Positions 22,503 to 34,074 are shown, counted from the stretch's first letter. The stretch is 64,000 nt of DNA from Raffaelea ambrosiae (GCA_002778195.1 PCDI01000005.1:3039093-3103092), one strand, 5' to 3'. Made by a program: numbers and translations. Notes: generated from the letters alone by a model not told the origin.

Positions 22503-24806
22503 ATGGGGGACGGAAATGTAGTCGTACTGTTGTCCGACGACGACGACGACGATCTCTTTGTGCCGCTGAATGCACCGCCTCCGGCTGCAACTGACTCTCG
22601 GCAATCAGCAACATCACCAACGAGACTATCGGCAGCTGCAGTGAGGAACGCACTCACGCCTTTGGCTGCTGCTTCCAAGCGCCCCCGCAGAACTTCGACG
22701 CACTTTGGGTTTCTCGACAATTTGTCTTCGGACGACCTTTCGTCGCCCTTCCCGGCAATCCGGCGAGGACCACCCCCAAACCCGTTGGCAACGAATACGC
22801 AAGTGCATGTCAACAACAACTCCAGGAACGCAGTCATTGTTCTCGATGATGGCGAGGATGAAGAAGATGTGTTGCCTCAGCGTACAGGGCCAAAGGCAGG
22901 AACGCTTGACGCCGGCACTGAGGCTAATCCTTGCAAGAGGCCAAGGCTGACGGCAAATCAACATGCGGCCTCCTTTAATATCGTGGATCTCGAAACTGAT
23001 GATGGGAGCTCGTCTCAACGAAGAACCCATGATTGGTTGCTATCAGAAGAGAGACTGGAATCGGACATGTGTTCTGTTGGCATTGCCAACACAGAATTGC
23101 TTTCAGCGTTTGCTGAGGCACCAAGCAAAACACATTCGCACAAGGAAATGGAGAAAGATGCAGGGACGGTTTTCATTCTGAGCTCCTCCTCACCGCCACG
23201 TGATACTACGCACTTGTCTCCTGCCAGGGACCAAGATGTCAATGCTACGTCGAATGCGAGGCGGCCTTCGGTGCAGAGCCTCGGCCCAGTAAGCTCAGCG
23301 TCCAGCGGCAAGCCAAGGCAGCCAGAACGCTGCCGTACGCTGCACCGTTGCGGCTCACGCGGAAATGACTTTCTTTACCTGGACGATGACGGCGAGCAGG
23401 ACGATGTGGATATGTCCTCGGATTTTGGTGACGTGAACAAGCTTTTGGCCGCATGGAGACAGACGTCCGAAGCTCAGGAGCCACCATCAACCACCAACAG
23501 ACAGAAACCATCCACCAAGTCTGACCTGATGGTCGAAAGTTCTGGCCTTAGAGAGCGGCGAGAGGCAGGCGACTCCTCGAATACTGGGCAAGGCAAGAGG
23601 AGCCGCAAAAACGGAGGAGAAGCGGGAAGAGAGGAGCTGCGCAGAACCAAGGAAGCCGAAAGGAAGAAACGACAAGAAGAAAAGGAAGAGGAACGCCAAC
23701 GAAAACGGTCAGCAGCAGAGGCGGCCAAAGCAAAAAAGCTGGAGGAGAAAGCCTCTGCGGCTGCTTTCAATGAAGCCAACAAGTCTCGCACTGATAAAAG
23801 TGTGGCCACTCCAGAGATGATTGTGCAGCTCCCATCAACCCTGCCAGAGGCAGCAAAGGAGGCCGTCGAGACGTCACTCAAAGAAATCAACGCCGAGATG
23901 CAGACTTGGACGAGTCCCGTCAACAACGTTGTACTGTGGCGCAGGAAAGTGACCACGGAATACAAACCAGACCTCGGCCATTGGGTGCCTGTGCCCATGC
24001 GGGTGGACGATGAGAAGCATGCAATGGTTATCCTTACGGGCGATGAGCTTGTGCAGCTGATTCTGGACCAAGACGAATCTGGGCGGCGCCGACTCAATGA
24101 CCTTGGAGCTCATGTGCGGTCCATGCGACGACATTTTCCCAACCAGACTCTGATTTACCTAATTCAGGGCCTGGACGCTTGGAGGAGCAAGAACAAATCG
24201 GCTAGAAACCGCCAATTTGCTTCAGCTGTGCGGAGCGCAGGCTCGGAAAGTCACGACAGTGGCAGGCCATCAGATCCGCGGACAGACCGCACCACGGGAC
24301 GCTCTGGAGGACGGCAAGCTGCTCCACCTCCCATAGACGAGGCCATTGTTGACGATGCGCTGCTGGAGCTTCAGATGACGCATGGCATGCTGATTCACGA
24401 AACAAAACATCCGGTAGACACGGCGCGGTGGATCAGGACCTTTACTGAGCAGATTGCGACTGCGCCTTACCGGCAGCAGAAAGAGCAGCTATATGCGGCG
24501 GCCGCATCGTTTTGCATGGACCCGGGTCAAATTGCTACGGGCGACGGCAGCAAGGACACCTATTCTCTTGTGCTACAGCAGATTGGCCGAGTGACGGAAC
24601 CGGTGGCACTCGGCGTGGCGGCGCGGTTTGGCAGTTTGCCCAAACTCGTGCAGAGGCTGCAAGAAGAAGGCCCACTGGCGCTGGAAGCTTGCCTGAAGAG
24701 CCGCAACAGGAACGGAGCGCTGTCAGACAGAACGGTGGGGCCGGCTCTGAGCAAGCGGATATACAAGGTGTTCGTTGGGCAGAACGAGAAAAGCACAGAT
24801 GTTTGA
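22503..24806 (+). CDS. EME1: Eme1/Mms4, non-catalytic subunit of the Mus81 structure-specific endonuclease
   Basis: A single exon of 767 aa from the ATG at 22503; the frame stays open upstream, but this ATG precedes the conserved acidic start. The N-terminal half is disordered with acidic D runs (LLSDDDDDDLF, possible SUMO-interacting motif) and a charged K/E/R coiled coil near residues 380-430. The C-terminal 270 residues are an ERCC4-like nuclease fold (AMVILTGDELVQLIL, TLIYLIQGLDAW), then the Eme1-type helical segment (DALLELQMTHGMLIHETKH) and a tandem HhH region ending in LSKRIYKVFVG. The catalytic ERKxxxD triad of Mus81 is absent, as expected for Eme1. The Mus81-Eme1 complex cuts stalled forks and recombination intermediates in the nucleus. 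Confidence 0.9.
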   Translation: MGDGNVVVLLSDDDDDDLFVPLNAPPPAATDSRQSATSPTRLSAAAVRNALTPLAAASKRPRRTSTHFGFLDNLSSDDLSSPFPAIRRGPPPNPLATNTQVHVNNNSRNAVIVLDDGEDEEDVLPQRTGPKAGTLDAGTEANPCKRPRLTANQHAASFNIVDLETDDGSSSQRRTHDWLLSEERLESDMCSVGIANTELLSAFAEAPSKTHSHKEMEKDAGTVFILSSSSPPRDTTHLSPARDQDVNATSNARRPSVQSLGPVSSASSGKPRQPERCRTLHRCGSRGNDFLYLDDDGEQDDVDMSSDFGDVNKLLAAWRQTSEAQEPPSTTNRQKPSTKSDLMVESSGLRERREAGDSSNTGQGKRSRKNGGEAGREELRRTKEAERKKRQEEKEEERQRKRSAAEAAKAKKLEEKASAAAFNEANKSRTDKSVATPEMIVQLPSTLPEAAKEAVETSLKEINAEMQTWTSPVNNVVLWRRKVTTEYKPDLGHWVPVPMRVDDEKHAMVILTGDELVQLILDQDESGRRRLNDLGAHVRSMRRHFPNQTLIYLIQGLDAWRSKNKSARNRQFASAVRSAGSESHDSGRPSDPRTDRTTGRSGGRQAAPPPIDEAIVDDALLELQMTHGMLIHETKHPVDTARWIRTFTEQIATAPYRQQKEQLYAAAASFCMDPGQIATGDGSKDTYSLVLQQIGRVTEPVALGVAARFGSLPKLVQRLQEEGPLALEACLKSRNRNGALSDRTVGPALSKRIYKVFVGQNEKSTDV

Positions 24807-25997
24807 TACCTGGAAGTGTCAAGCACGAGCCGTATGAGTGCCAGGTTCGGAGAGTCCTTTGTACGTTACAATTATGGAACAAAGACGGATGCTGGCAGAT
24901 GCTATGGGAGCCTAGAAAGGTTGTGGACTCTGCCTCGAAAACTAGGACATGCTGGTTCCTTGTTCGCACTACCCAAACAGCTCAGATAGGATTTTAAGCA
25001 TACAAAAGAAGGTATTTCATCTCTCTACGGGCATATACATCGAGGCTTCCTTTGACTGATTGTCCACAGCTGAGTTGAGGAGCGCATTGCAAAACCATTG
25101 CGCGGCACGTCGCTAGGAAGGGAGATTAGATGCAGTGCATTGATAAGGGGAAACGGTCGCACGCCATGGGCACGCGACCAACAGCTCGAAAAGCCTGCCG
25201 TTAAGTTGCTAATGCAGAAACTAATCCCCGCTAGCTTGCAGGCCGCGTCTGTTCCCGGAAGGAAACTTACGCACTCATTTCATTCACAGCTCAGCCATCT
25301 GGTACATAGTACGAGTAGGGTGCTGAAGATAACTGGGTGTGAAGAATCTTACAAAAAAGTACTTTCTTGGCCAAAAACCAGGGTTCAGGCGGCGGAAGGC
25401 TTCTCCCAAAATCCACACCAACGGAAAATTGCACGCACACTCGGGTTCTCCATCTACCCGCTCTCTTCTCTACGCTACCGCTTTCACGCTGTAAACGCTG
25501 AGGTCTGACTCGAGAGAAAGCTGGCCTGCGCTGGGACAAACATCAAACAAGCCCGATGAGCCATTACGTGTACCAAGCCTCCGTATTCCAGGAGACATGG
25601 AGGCAGGTGTGGGGGAGAACGGGCCTGGTTACGCGGGCTCCTTCCCAAATTAATACTAGCTGGGCAGTGGCGTACGCGGGGTCCCACTTAATTCGCTGCC
25701 CTCAGCAGGGATCATCTACGCAGTCAGATATAAGGCTCTCTCTCTCTTTCTCTTCCCGCTGAGCGGCTGGACCGTCAACAAAGTGCACATCATATCTTTC
25801 CCACAAGCACCTTCATTTTCTCAGCAGTTTCTATTTTGACCCCCTCCCCCCTCTGGTCCGCGCCGCACCTCTCTGTGCCTGCATTCTATTGCCGCGATAC
25901 ATTGTGACCATTCCGAGTCGCCCGTTTCCCCGCGTGGCCTGATTGCGCCCCCCTGCCCTCGTCACGCGACCATTTCCTTTTTCTCGCAACCGCAGAC
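24807..25997. other. Intergenic region EME1 to LicD-like gene
   Basis: Holds the 3' end of EME1 and the promoter of the LicD-like gene. An 8-mer ACATAGTA lies at 25304-25311. No reading frame here has a recognisable domain. Confidence 0.5.
25727..25760 (+). promoter_or_regulatory. TATA-like box plus CT tract of the LicD-like gene
   Basis: GATATAAGG at 25727-25735 is followed directly by a CT-rich tract reaching about 25760, roughly 240-270 bases before the start codon. TATA plus CT tract is a common core promoter layout in filamentous fungi. The transcription start is inferred, not seen. Confidence 0.4.
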
Positions 25998-26989
25998 ATG
26001 AAGCCGTTCACATCCTCGTTTTTTGTCCTGGCTCTCGCGGCCTTCGGCCAATTGTCCCTGGCACTAGCCAGCGGCGGATCCGTCGCACTCGACGTTGCCC
26101 ATGAACTGGCCAAGCGAGAGCCGGTCGCGCGCCGCCCAAACAGAATACCACCCACGAAGCTGAAGGTCACAAAGTACTTTCAAGAGCCGGGCAGCAGCAG
26201 CACGCTTGGGCACTACGACAAGCGATACTACCGCGGTATTGTACCGTACGAGGAGCACCGCCCCGCTCTCGAGAACCTCATTCGGTCTTACCTGACGACC
26301 TTCCGCGCTCTCGGCATCGAGACTTGGCTGGCCCACGGCACCCTGCTCGGCTGGTGGTGGAACGGCCGCATCATGCCCTGGGACTACGACCTCGACGTCC
26401 AGGTGTCTGACGTCACGCTCTTCTACCTCGCCAAGAACTACAACCGCACCACCCACATCTACCGCTATCACGACAAGTCGTCGGGCGAGGAGATTATCAA
26501 GGAGTACCTTCTCGACATCAACCCGTTTCATGCCCTGCCTCGCCTCGACGGCCAGAACATCATCGATGCTCGCTGGATCGACACCAGCAACGGGATGTTT
26601 ATCGACATCACGGGCCTGGCCGAGCGGGACCGGAGGCGCCGCCCGGGTGTGTGGAGCTGCAAGAACTTCCACAAGTATCGCACGCGCGAACTCTATCCGA
26701 TGCGGGAGACCGAGTTCGAGGGTGTTCCGGCCACCGTTCCATACAACTTTGACAAAATCTTGACGGACGAGTATGGCACAAAAGCTCTCGTGATAACGCA
26801 ATGGGAACAGTACGTTTGTTTTCTCTCCTTGTCTTCTCTCGAATGCTGCTCTTTCCATATTTTGCTAACAAATCCAGCCACGAATGGGTGCCCGAACAGA
26901 AAGAGTGGATCAAAGATCAAGACGCGAACGTGAATTTCACGCAGAGTCGGAAAACCGGTGGGCCAACCCTGAAGGAGAAGACTGGGTGA
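25998..26989 (+). CDS. LicD-family / Mnn4-like secreted or Golgi protein
   Basis: Two exons, 25998-26809 and 26878-26989, give 307 aa. The 68-nt intron has donor GTACGT and acceptor CCAG and joins QWEH to HEWVPEQK. A signal peptide or signal anchor occupies about residues 1-25 (FFVLALAAFGQLSLALA). The LicD core reads ETWLAHGTLLGWWWNGRIMPWDYDLDVQV, with the D-Y-D-L-D acidic cluster proposed to bind metal. Family members transfer phospho-sugar or phosphocholine groups; Mnn4 is needed for mannosylphosphate addition to N-glycans. The protein lacks the long KKKKEEEE tail of yeast Mnn4. The substrate is unknown, so Mnn4-like is the safest label. Confidence 0.85.
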
Positions 26990-27652
26990 GGTGGGCGCTT
27001 TCCGAGGGAGACGCGGAAGACGGATGACACCTCACGGATGGCTTGAGCGGTTTCCCCACACATACACCCGCAAACGACAGAGACTGTCGGATGGGGACTG
27101 CTCCCGAAACTATCCGCCACCAGCCAAACACTGTTTCTTTTTGGATTGGCATACTTTGGCCGAGCCCCGAGAGAAGCGTCTACGGTTGTTTTTGGAGACC
27201 CATGCATTTCTAGCAATATATTTTAACAGGGGGGATGGACGCACCTGGTGGTACGGTTGTCTGAAGCTCAACCAAGTTGAGAAGGAAATTTCATTAAGCC
27301 AGGCGTTACGGGCGTTCGGTGGTGTTGGCACACCAAAGGTATTGTTTGCTCGGTCGTCGGGTTGTGAAACACACATTAATACCAGTATTACGCACAGTCA
27401 TTTGCGCCTGTTGGAAAGGAACCGAGAGGATTCATCTCGAGGCATAAACATACATTCATGTTTAGTGGCATTCTAGGCATGGTTGCAACTGCATTCATAA
27501 TACATATTCATTTCATCAAACCGAAAATTAAAACGCTTCAGATTGCCTGTCGATGTCTGTAGTTGCCCCTTCCCAAGAAATGATCCGAACGCTATGCAAA
27601 AATGGAAAATCCGAAAAACAACACATCTCCATAAATCTTTGCGCCCTGCCTA
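26990..27652. other. Convergent 3' region (LicD-like / WLM protease)
   Basis: Shared 3' flank of two convergent genes, AT-richer near 27450-27600. The 161-codon plus-strand frame here shows no conservation signature. No RNA gene was seen. Confidence 0.5.
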
Positions 27653-28876
27653 TCATCTTGACCTTTCTTTGTCTTTTTCGTTGTTCGATGTTTGCTGATG
27701 CTGCTCCTCGGATGCACGCTGGCGCCGCTCCTCGGCTGCACGAGCGGCACGTTCACGGCTCGCCGGTGTGTTCGCATCCCTACTGCTGCTGCTCGCCGAG
27801 AGGGTCCCGTTCGTAGCGGGTCTAGCGCCGTTACCGAGAACAAACGTCCCGCCCGTCCATCCGCCCAGGTCTGTGTAGTCGCTCTCGGGAGCGGTCTGTG
27901 GCGGTGACCGGTACGCCGCTCCGTCGCCCAGTGTCCTGCCCGTCTGGTTGTAGTCAGCCTTATCGACCTCCCTCTCCAGCTGGTGGCAAAGCTCCCAAAA
28001 GTTGTGGTCGTGCGGGCCGTGGACATTGTGCGTCAGTTCGTGGCAGAGAGTCCGTCGCACTGTCCGGTAGTCGCGGAAGCCCTCATTGTCGTCAGTGCGC
28101 AGGCGCAGCTCGATGACCTGGCCCTGGTTGCGGTTAAGGCCCAGCGTGCGCGAAGTGCCTTCGTGCGAATGTTCCGTGTACGCGGCCGGGTCCATTTCGG
28201 TGAGCAGGCCAACGGTGAACTCGTGTTTCTTCATGACATGCCGGATGCCGACGTCGTTGCTCAGACGCAGCAGAAAATCCATGGCGCGCTGGGGGTTGGG
28301 AAACGTGTTGAGCGGCTGGATCCCCTGGAAGGTGAATGGCGAATTGTCTGGCCGCTGCGCTGCGCGTCTCCAGGACGTACGGGAAGTAGCCCTTCTCTCC
28401 TCCATGATTTTCCGACGCCGCTGGAACTCTTGCTCGGCGGACCGCATCTGGTCGACAGACGAGGCCACGGGCACCATGAGACGAAGGCTTGCGTTCTTCT
28501 TGTTGCGCAGGCACCCGTCCTCGCCAAATATTCGCGACAGGGGATACTCGCGATGTTCCGGGTCTTTGAGTATGCCGACCGGCGGCGGCGCCAGGAACTT
28601 GAGGCGTGCCCAGTCGTAGGTGATTATGTTGCCATCTTTGTCTTTGTTCTTGTGCCCCCAGTACTGCTCGCACGCATAGCTGAGATCGTACAGGGTGGCA
28701 TCGTTCAGGATATTGAAGACGGCGGTCTCGCCCGCAAACGTGACGGGGCCGGAGAAGTACTCATGTTTCTCGAAGCGGGGTGTCCATAGATGCGCAGGAT
28801 AGCAACTCCCTTCCCATTTCGCCAAGTAATCCATTTCGGGATCGTCGGTCGGCTCGTGGTCGCTCGGGGCAGGCAT
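27653..28876 (-). CDS. Ubiquitin-like / WLM-domain metalloprotease (Wss1-related)
   Basis: A single exon of 407 aa. Residues 44-115 look like a ubiquitin-like region (VTFAGETAVFNILNDATLYDL, then WARLKFLAPPPVGILK). The WLM domain follows at about 185-305 and carries the zinc-protease motif HELTHNVHGPHDHNF at residues 279-293 (HExxH plus downstream H/D ligand). WLM proteins related to Wss1/SPRTN cleave DNA-protein crosslinks or SUMO/ubiquitin-linked proteins and work with Cdc48. Here the C-terminal 70 residues are Ser/Arg/Glu-rich, and I see neither a PUB domain nor a clear SHP box. This matches the fungal ubiquitin-WLM fusion type better than canonical Wss1. The specific substrate is not known. 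Confidence 0.85.
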   Translation of the reverse strand: MPAPSDHEPTDDPEMDYLAKWEGSCYPAHLWTPRFEKHEYFSGPVTFAGETAVFNILNDATLYDLSYACEQYWGHKNKDKDGNIITYDWARLKFLAPPPVGILKDPEHREYPLSRIFGEDGCLRNKKNASLRLMVPVASSVDQMRSAEQEFQRRRKIMEERRATSRTSWRRAAQRPDNSPFTFQGIQPLNTFPNPQRAMDFLLRLSNDVGIRHVMKKHEFTVGLLTEMDPAAYTEHSHEGTSRTLGLNRNQGQVIELRLRTDDNEGFRDYRTVRRTLCHELTHNVHGPHDHNFWELCHQLEREVDKADYNQTGRTLGDGAAYRSPPQTAPESDYTDLGGWTGGTFVLGNGARPATNGTLSASSSSRDANTPASRERAARAAEERRQRASEEQHQQTSNNEKDKERSR

Positions 28877-29997
28877 GTTGTCTGGTTTGTCTTTGCGCAG
28901 GCTCGTGAGGAGGTAGGAAGGTGAGGCACGGTGTCGGCCTAAGACGTGTGGTGGCTTAGAGTCGCGAAAAGATCATGAACAATACGGCCAAAACCAAAGG
29001 ATGACAGAGCCAGAGGCAAAGTGTTCCATGCTAGGACAGCGCTCACACGAAATATAAACGGCAGAGAGCCATCGTCGTGAGGCCAACGTCGAATCTTCTA
29101 TTCAGGTCGCTGCTTGGTAATTCTCCAATGGCAGGAAGGGGCGACTGACGAGGAAGGGTCCAGAAGCGGGAAATTGCTACCGAGCGCTGCCTAGAGATGT
29201 ACCTTTACATGCTGATTGTGTGGCGAGGTACATTCACGGAGGGTCGCTAGCCTCGGGCAACTACTACATAGTACAGGCAGAAAGCTTGTCGTCATTCCAG
29301 CACAGTACCGATAGCCACACAAACGACTAGCACACGCATGGTTGTGAATTGGGGTTTTTTTTTATAACCGGTGAAATAATATTATACTATTTTTTCAGTA
29401 ACAAAATTTTAGCCTGTGAATTTTATTCTTTTGAAGACTATTTCTTGATCCTGTGCAATAAAAAATAAAAATAAAAATAGGTGTCACAACACTGAGCGCA
29501 CGTATGTAAAAGTGGTCTTCTCATCTGACGCCCTACAGGTCCAAATATAGGAGGGCTTAGTCGGCGGCTTCTGCGGCTTAGCCCTACGCCGGAGCTTGGA
29601 CGAACCAAACACCGTTTTGGAATTCGACCAGCCGCTGGTCCAATCAAATGCTAATCGCGTTCGTGTCCTCTTTTTACACGCTGGCTAAAGCGTACCAAAG
29701 GGCGAACGCATCCGGATCTTGCAAAAACATCACCACAACAACGCCGCTGCCGTCCCCAACCCCGACCCTGCCGACGGCTCCTTCATTTCGTCTTGCTCAG
29801 ATACACACGCTCTTTAACTCAGCATCCTGTGAACTGCCGTCGTCGTCCTGTCGCCGTTCCCCGAAGAGAGCTCCCAGCTCGACATAATCAACAAAGAGTC
29901 CCGACCATCAATTCAAGTTCTTTTCCGAAGATACGGAACCCCTCGCCATCTGCTACTCTCTCTATTGTCCAGATAAAAATCTGAACATCTTGCCAGC
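28877..29997. other. Divergent promoter region (WLM protease / ERD2)
   Basis: Contains an 8-mer ACATAGTA at 29266-29273, an AT-rich islet at about 29350-29480 with repeated AAATAA units, and a CCAAT box at 29640-29644. The 200 bases before ERD2 are CA- and CT-rich, as expected of a 5' UTR. No gene is supportable. Confidence 0.5.
29640..29644 (+). promoter_or_regulatory. CCAAT box upstream of ERD2
   Basis: GGTCCAATCAAAT matches the extended CCAATCA site preferred by fungal HAP/CBC complexes, about 350 bases upstream of the ERD2 start. The functional role is inferred. Confidence 0.35.
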
Positions 29998-30850
29998 ATG
30001 GGCTTCAACGTGTTTCGGCTTATTGGTGAGTGGCATCGCCGCCAGCCCCATCGCGGAAGCCCAAAAGTCTAATTTCGCTGCAGCCGACTTTTCTCATCTT
30101 GCCTCCATTGGCATCCTCCTCCATAAGATGGTCCAGCTCAAGGTTGGTAATCCCCTGTGTTCTGCCCCGCCTCCCCTTCCACTTCTAGGTCTGGTATGGT
30201 AGGCGGAAATGGTTGCTGACGATATCAGAGCTGTTCCGGCATCTCCTTCAAGTCCCAAGTGCTCTACTTCCTGATCTACGTGACGCGATATCTAGGTAGG
30301 TGACGCGGCCCAGGACGTACAACAAGCCCACGAGCATGAAACATTCTGACGAACAGACCTTTTCTCAACGGAGAGCATATACAACACCATTTTCAAGATC
30401 ATGTTCATCTCCTCACAAGGCTACATCCTCTACCTCATGACGACTTCGTACAAGCCGACCAACGACCCCAATCTCGACACATTCCGCGTCCAGTACCTTC
30501 TTGGCGGTGCCGCCTTGCTGGCCGTTCTGTGTCCATACAAGTACACGGTTTCTGAAGTTCTCTGGGCGTTTTCCATCTGGCTCGAGTCCGTCGCGATCCT
30601 GCCGCAGTTGTTCATGCTCCAAAGGACTGGGGAGGCCGAGACCATTACGACACACTACCTGTTTGCCCTCGGCATCTACCGCGCGTTCTACATCCCCAAC
30701 TGGATTTACCGCTACGTGACCGAGCCGAACCACAGCCCCGATTGGATTGCCATTGTTGCTGGTGTTATTCAGACAGTGCTCTACAGCGACTTCTTCTGGA
30801 TCTACTACCAAAAAGTGTTCCAGGGCAAGAAGTTCAAGCTGCCTGTTTAA
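29998..30850 (+). CDS. ERD2: ER lumen protein-retaining receptor Erd2 (K/HDEL receptor)
   Basis: Four exons, 29998-30025, 30084-30142, 30229-30295 and 30357-30850, give 215 aa, close to the 219 of yeast. The first exon is only 28 nt. The spliced N-terminus reads MGFNVFRLIGADFSHLASIG and joins to VQLKSCSGISFKSQVLYFLI, then VTRYLDLFSTESIYNTIFK, all hallmark Erd2 segments. The rest covers the seven-helix core (ILYLMTTSYKPTNDPNLDTFR; WAFSIWLESVAILPQL; HYLFALGIYRAFYIPNWIYRY). Erd2 cycles between Golgi and ER, returning soluble ER residents bearing HDEL-type tails through COPI vesicles. LHS1 in this same window ends in HEEL, a plausible cargo tail. All exon phases agree. Confidence 0.97.
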
Positions 30851-32360
30851 AGGCGCATCGTGGGAGGCTCGAACGAGGAAAAATGTTCAGCCGAAGCACA
30901 CGTCTCGAGTGCGCTCTTCCCCCCGGGTTCGCCAGACTCGACAGCTGGCATCCCTGGCATGCATATTCGCTGCGGTGGCTGTTTTGAAGCCCACAGGCTT
31001 CCAAATCGATTGACAGCGCCGGGATGGGACTTGGAGGTATAATGCAAAGCTACGATTCGCTTTGCCCTGTTGTAATTGCTCTGCAGCGGCTGGACCAGCT
31101 ATGTATTTATTCTTGCTTTCGAGTATGCAGTGAGCGTGCGCATCTGGCATGGCTTTGCACACCCACCCCTTGGTTATCAGTGAGGAGCGAGGAGAAGGAA
31201 TGAATCTGTATATATGTATTATATATGGGAGAGAACCGATATCGGGCAAGAAAGAAAGAGAAAGAAAAAACGAAAAAAGAAAAAAGAAAAAAACATGGCC
31301 ACGGACTAAATACACCGAAATTGCATGAACAAGATCTGCTTTTGGCACCGCTAGCTTGACACTTCTTGACGGTGTTTGAGAATGGCGATCCTTTTCCAAG
31401 TCACATAGCATTGCTTGAATGTGAGTAAGCCCCAAGGCTGTTCCATGTGCTACTCATATTTGTTTCAGATATGACTCCCCCAAGGACACTTGCCTTTAAC
31501 GAGTCCAGCGAATGGCGCGGTGATGATGTCCTGGCAACCCCTCGCTAATGGCATGAGCCCTAGTCCCGGTTCTCCTCGCGACTGCTGACGGAGATCGCTG
31601 GAATGCCAGCAGATCATCGAATAACAAAGGCAGAGAATAGGAAGCTAGGCAACATTGGCCCCCTGAGACGTGCCCAAACCCCAGGCGTTTGGATTCCTTT
31701 TCTTTCAAATCTCGGTTGTGCTATTGAGCATGGGACCAGCCTGGATCGTGCATATTCTACGTGATCGTCTTCCTGCAAGCGACAGACCCGGGATCTAGGG
31801 ACAGAGACAATGCCAGATGCCTGTCGTTCTGACCAGGACCGAGGGCTTTGGCTTGACGATGGACCGGGGTGCTTGTCTTCGTCCTCGTCTATGCGTATCT
31901 ACGGGATCACTCTTAACCTTCTCGCTTAAGTCGTCACCATAGCATCGCAACGTAGCAGTGCATTTTCCACCGGCTTCGCATCCAACCTGTATCCGAGTCT
32001 GATATGCCGACCCAGTGCATGGCTACTACCGCATGTACTTGGTTAAGCACCTTTTCATTCTCTCCATGCTCTGGTGTGTGGGCCGCAGAATCATAAGTCG
32101 CGGGTGGAAGACGGCATGCAATGCCAGAGTCTAGTTGTTTTGGATGTTTTGGATGCGTCTTTGTATTGAATAGATCTCCTTTTTATCTGCTATTCTCCCC
32201 ATGTCATTGATTTCTGGCAACTTTGTCTTTTTTGCCTAATTTACTTTCCATCAACTTTAACCAAGAAATGATGTTTGCTCGCTCGGTTATACGGTGTCAT
32301 TGATACACTCATAATACCAGGTGTTGACTAACGGCATATTCATACTCGGCAAAACCCAAA
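30851..32360. other. Intergenic region ERD2 to membrane protein gene
   Basis: 1.5 kb between two tandem genes. There is a purine-rich A/G tract at 31240-31290 and a T-rich segment at 32150-32260. Frames on either strand are short and biased. No RNA gene or repeat family was recognised. Confidence 0.5.
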
Positions 32361-34074
32361 ATGAGGCGGGAAGCACTGTGGACGCTGTGCCTGATCTTGG
32401 CCGCCAACGCAGCAACCGCTTTGGCAAAAGATCCAAAGGGTGTCTCACGCGGGGGTGCAGACGACGAAGACAGCGTCTTGGATCTCGAGAAGAAGGAGGA
32501 GGATTACGTCAAGAGATTGGCAGGGCTGCCAAGCGTCATACCAATCCAGCAGCAACAAGAAGCACCAACGCGGCAAAACGGGAGACAACCGGGCCGGAAC
32601 GGCATAATAGAAGTACGGGCCACGGCAGCGGCGACGCCGGCTGGCCTGTTTGTCCACGAGACCATTCCGTTGCAAACACCACCGCCACGTCTCCGGCCGC
32701 GGCAAAACGACGATGGCCAGATCTCGGCCCTCAGCTCCCAGATCCAGTCGCTGTCCGATGTGGCCTCGTCGATTAGCCAGGCCAGCCGGCTGGTGTCGCA
32801 GACGTCGCAGCAGCTGGCCCAGCAGGTCACCCAGTTGTCGCAGTCCACGGATCGCTTGTCGCAGTCCATCCAGTCGCTGCAGCAGTCGGCCCAGCAGGCC
32901 CAGCAGTCGGCCCAGCAGGCCCAGGACGCGGCCCGCCAGGCATCCCAGTCCGCATCGGATGCCATCCGGTCGGCACAAAGCAGCGCCAGCTCTGCGCTTG
33001 CCGCCAGCCTGGCCAGCATCACCAGCAGTGCGGGAAACGCTCTCGCTGCCGTGAGTGCAAGTGCCGTCAACGCAGCCAGCCTGGCGCGCAGCCAGGTGCA
33101 GTCGGCCCAAGCAGACGCGACAATTGCCAGGGTACGTCATACTGCATTGCCTTGCCTTGCCTTGCATTGCACCCCCCTCCAATTCAGTCACGAATGAGCA
33201 TGAGATTTTCTAACAGAACAACCAACGCCTCTAGGCCAATGCCGAGACGCAGGTCCAACAAGCGCAGGGCACAGCGGTTTCGGTGACGCAGACAGCGCTC
33301 GCTGTCGTCGGCACGTTTGTCGGATCGGTCTTGCTCACCGTCCTGGCCGTCTACCTGGTCCTGCGTCGCAAAGGCAGACGAGACCGCCGACGATCGCGCC
33401 GCCGGACGGACGATCTTGGTGGCGGCCGGCAACAGCGCCGCGATGGCAACAGCCGGGATGAGTATGACGAGAGCGTATACAGCTACCACCCGGACCAGAA
33501 AGAGTCTCGCGTGTTCGACGCGGAGAAGGACGACGCGCGCGCATCGGACGCCGCGAAGAAGGATGCCCAGCCGTTCCGCAGCAGCAGCATGAAGCGCGAC
33601 ACGGGCGGCGAGGGCTTTGGCTTTGCCATGTTTGGATCGGGCGACGTCAGCCTGAGCAGTGGCGACAGCCGAGCGAGTCGTGGGCCGACGGGGCCTGCTG
33701 CGGGCCCGTCCCAGTCGCTGTCGCTCTTCCCCCGGACCCCCCGAGCCAGCCCCGGCAGCCAGGGACTGCAGGGCGCCACGCTCACCACACAGGCCGCAGG
33801 CAGGCCCGGCCAAGCCATCACGACCCAGAACCAGGCCGTCGCAGTCGCGGCCGCCAAGGACGAGGCAACAAGCAACCCCACAAAACCACCGCCCAGCCTG
33901 CAGCAATGGCTGAGCGAGGGCACGGTCAGCCCATTTGGGACCCTGAAGCGAGAGGAGACCCAGGGCCGGGACGCCAGCAAAGCCGCAGAGGATCTGAACT
34001 GGCCGTTCGAACGAAGGCAGCAGCAGTTGCGGGCGATGATGAAGCGGAGCATGGGGGCAGACAGGGGGGGATGA
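32361..34074 (+). CDS. Single-pass membrane protein with Q/S-rich coiled-coil ectodomain, function unknown
   Basis: Two exons, 32361-33131 and 33235-34074, give 536 aa. The phase-0 intron (donor GTACGT, acceptor CTCTAG) joins ATIAR to ANAETQ. Residues 1-22 form a signal peptide (ALWTLCLILAANAATALA). Residues 115-265 are a Q/S/A-rich amphipathic repeat (SQSIQSLQQSAQQAQQSAQQ type) likely to form a coiled coil outside the cell. A transmembrane helix spans about 277-300 (ALAVVGTFVGSVLLTVLAVYL) and is followed by a strongly basic stop-transfer RRKGRRDRRRSRRR and a 235-residue disordered cytosolic tail. The topology resembles fungal cell-surface sensors in plan, but there is no WSC or Cys-rich domain. 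I do not recognise a named family. Confidence 0.75.
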
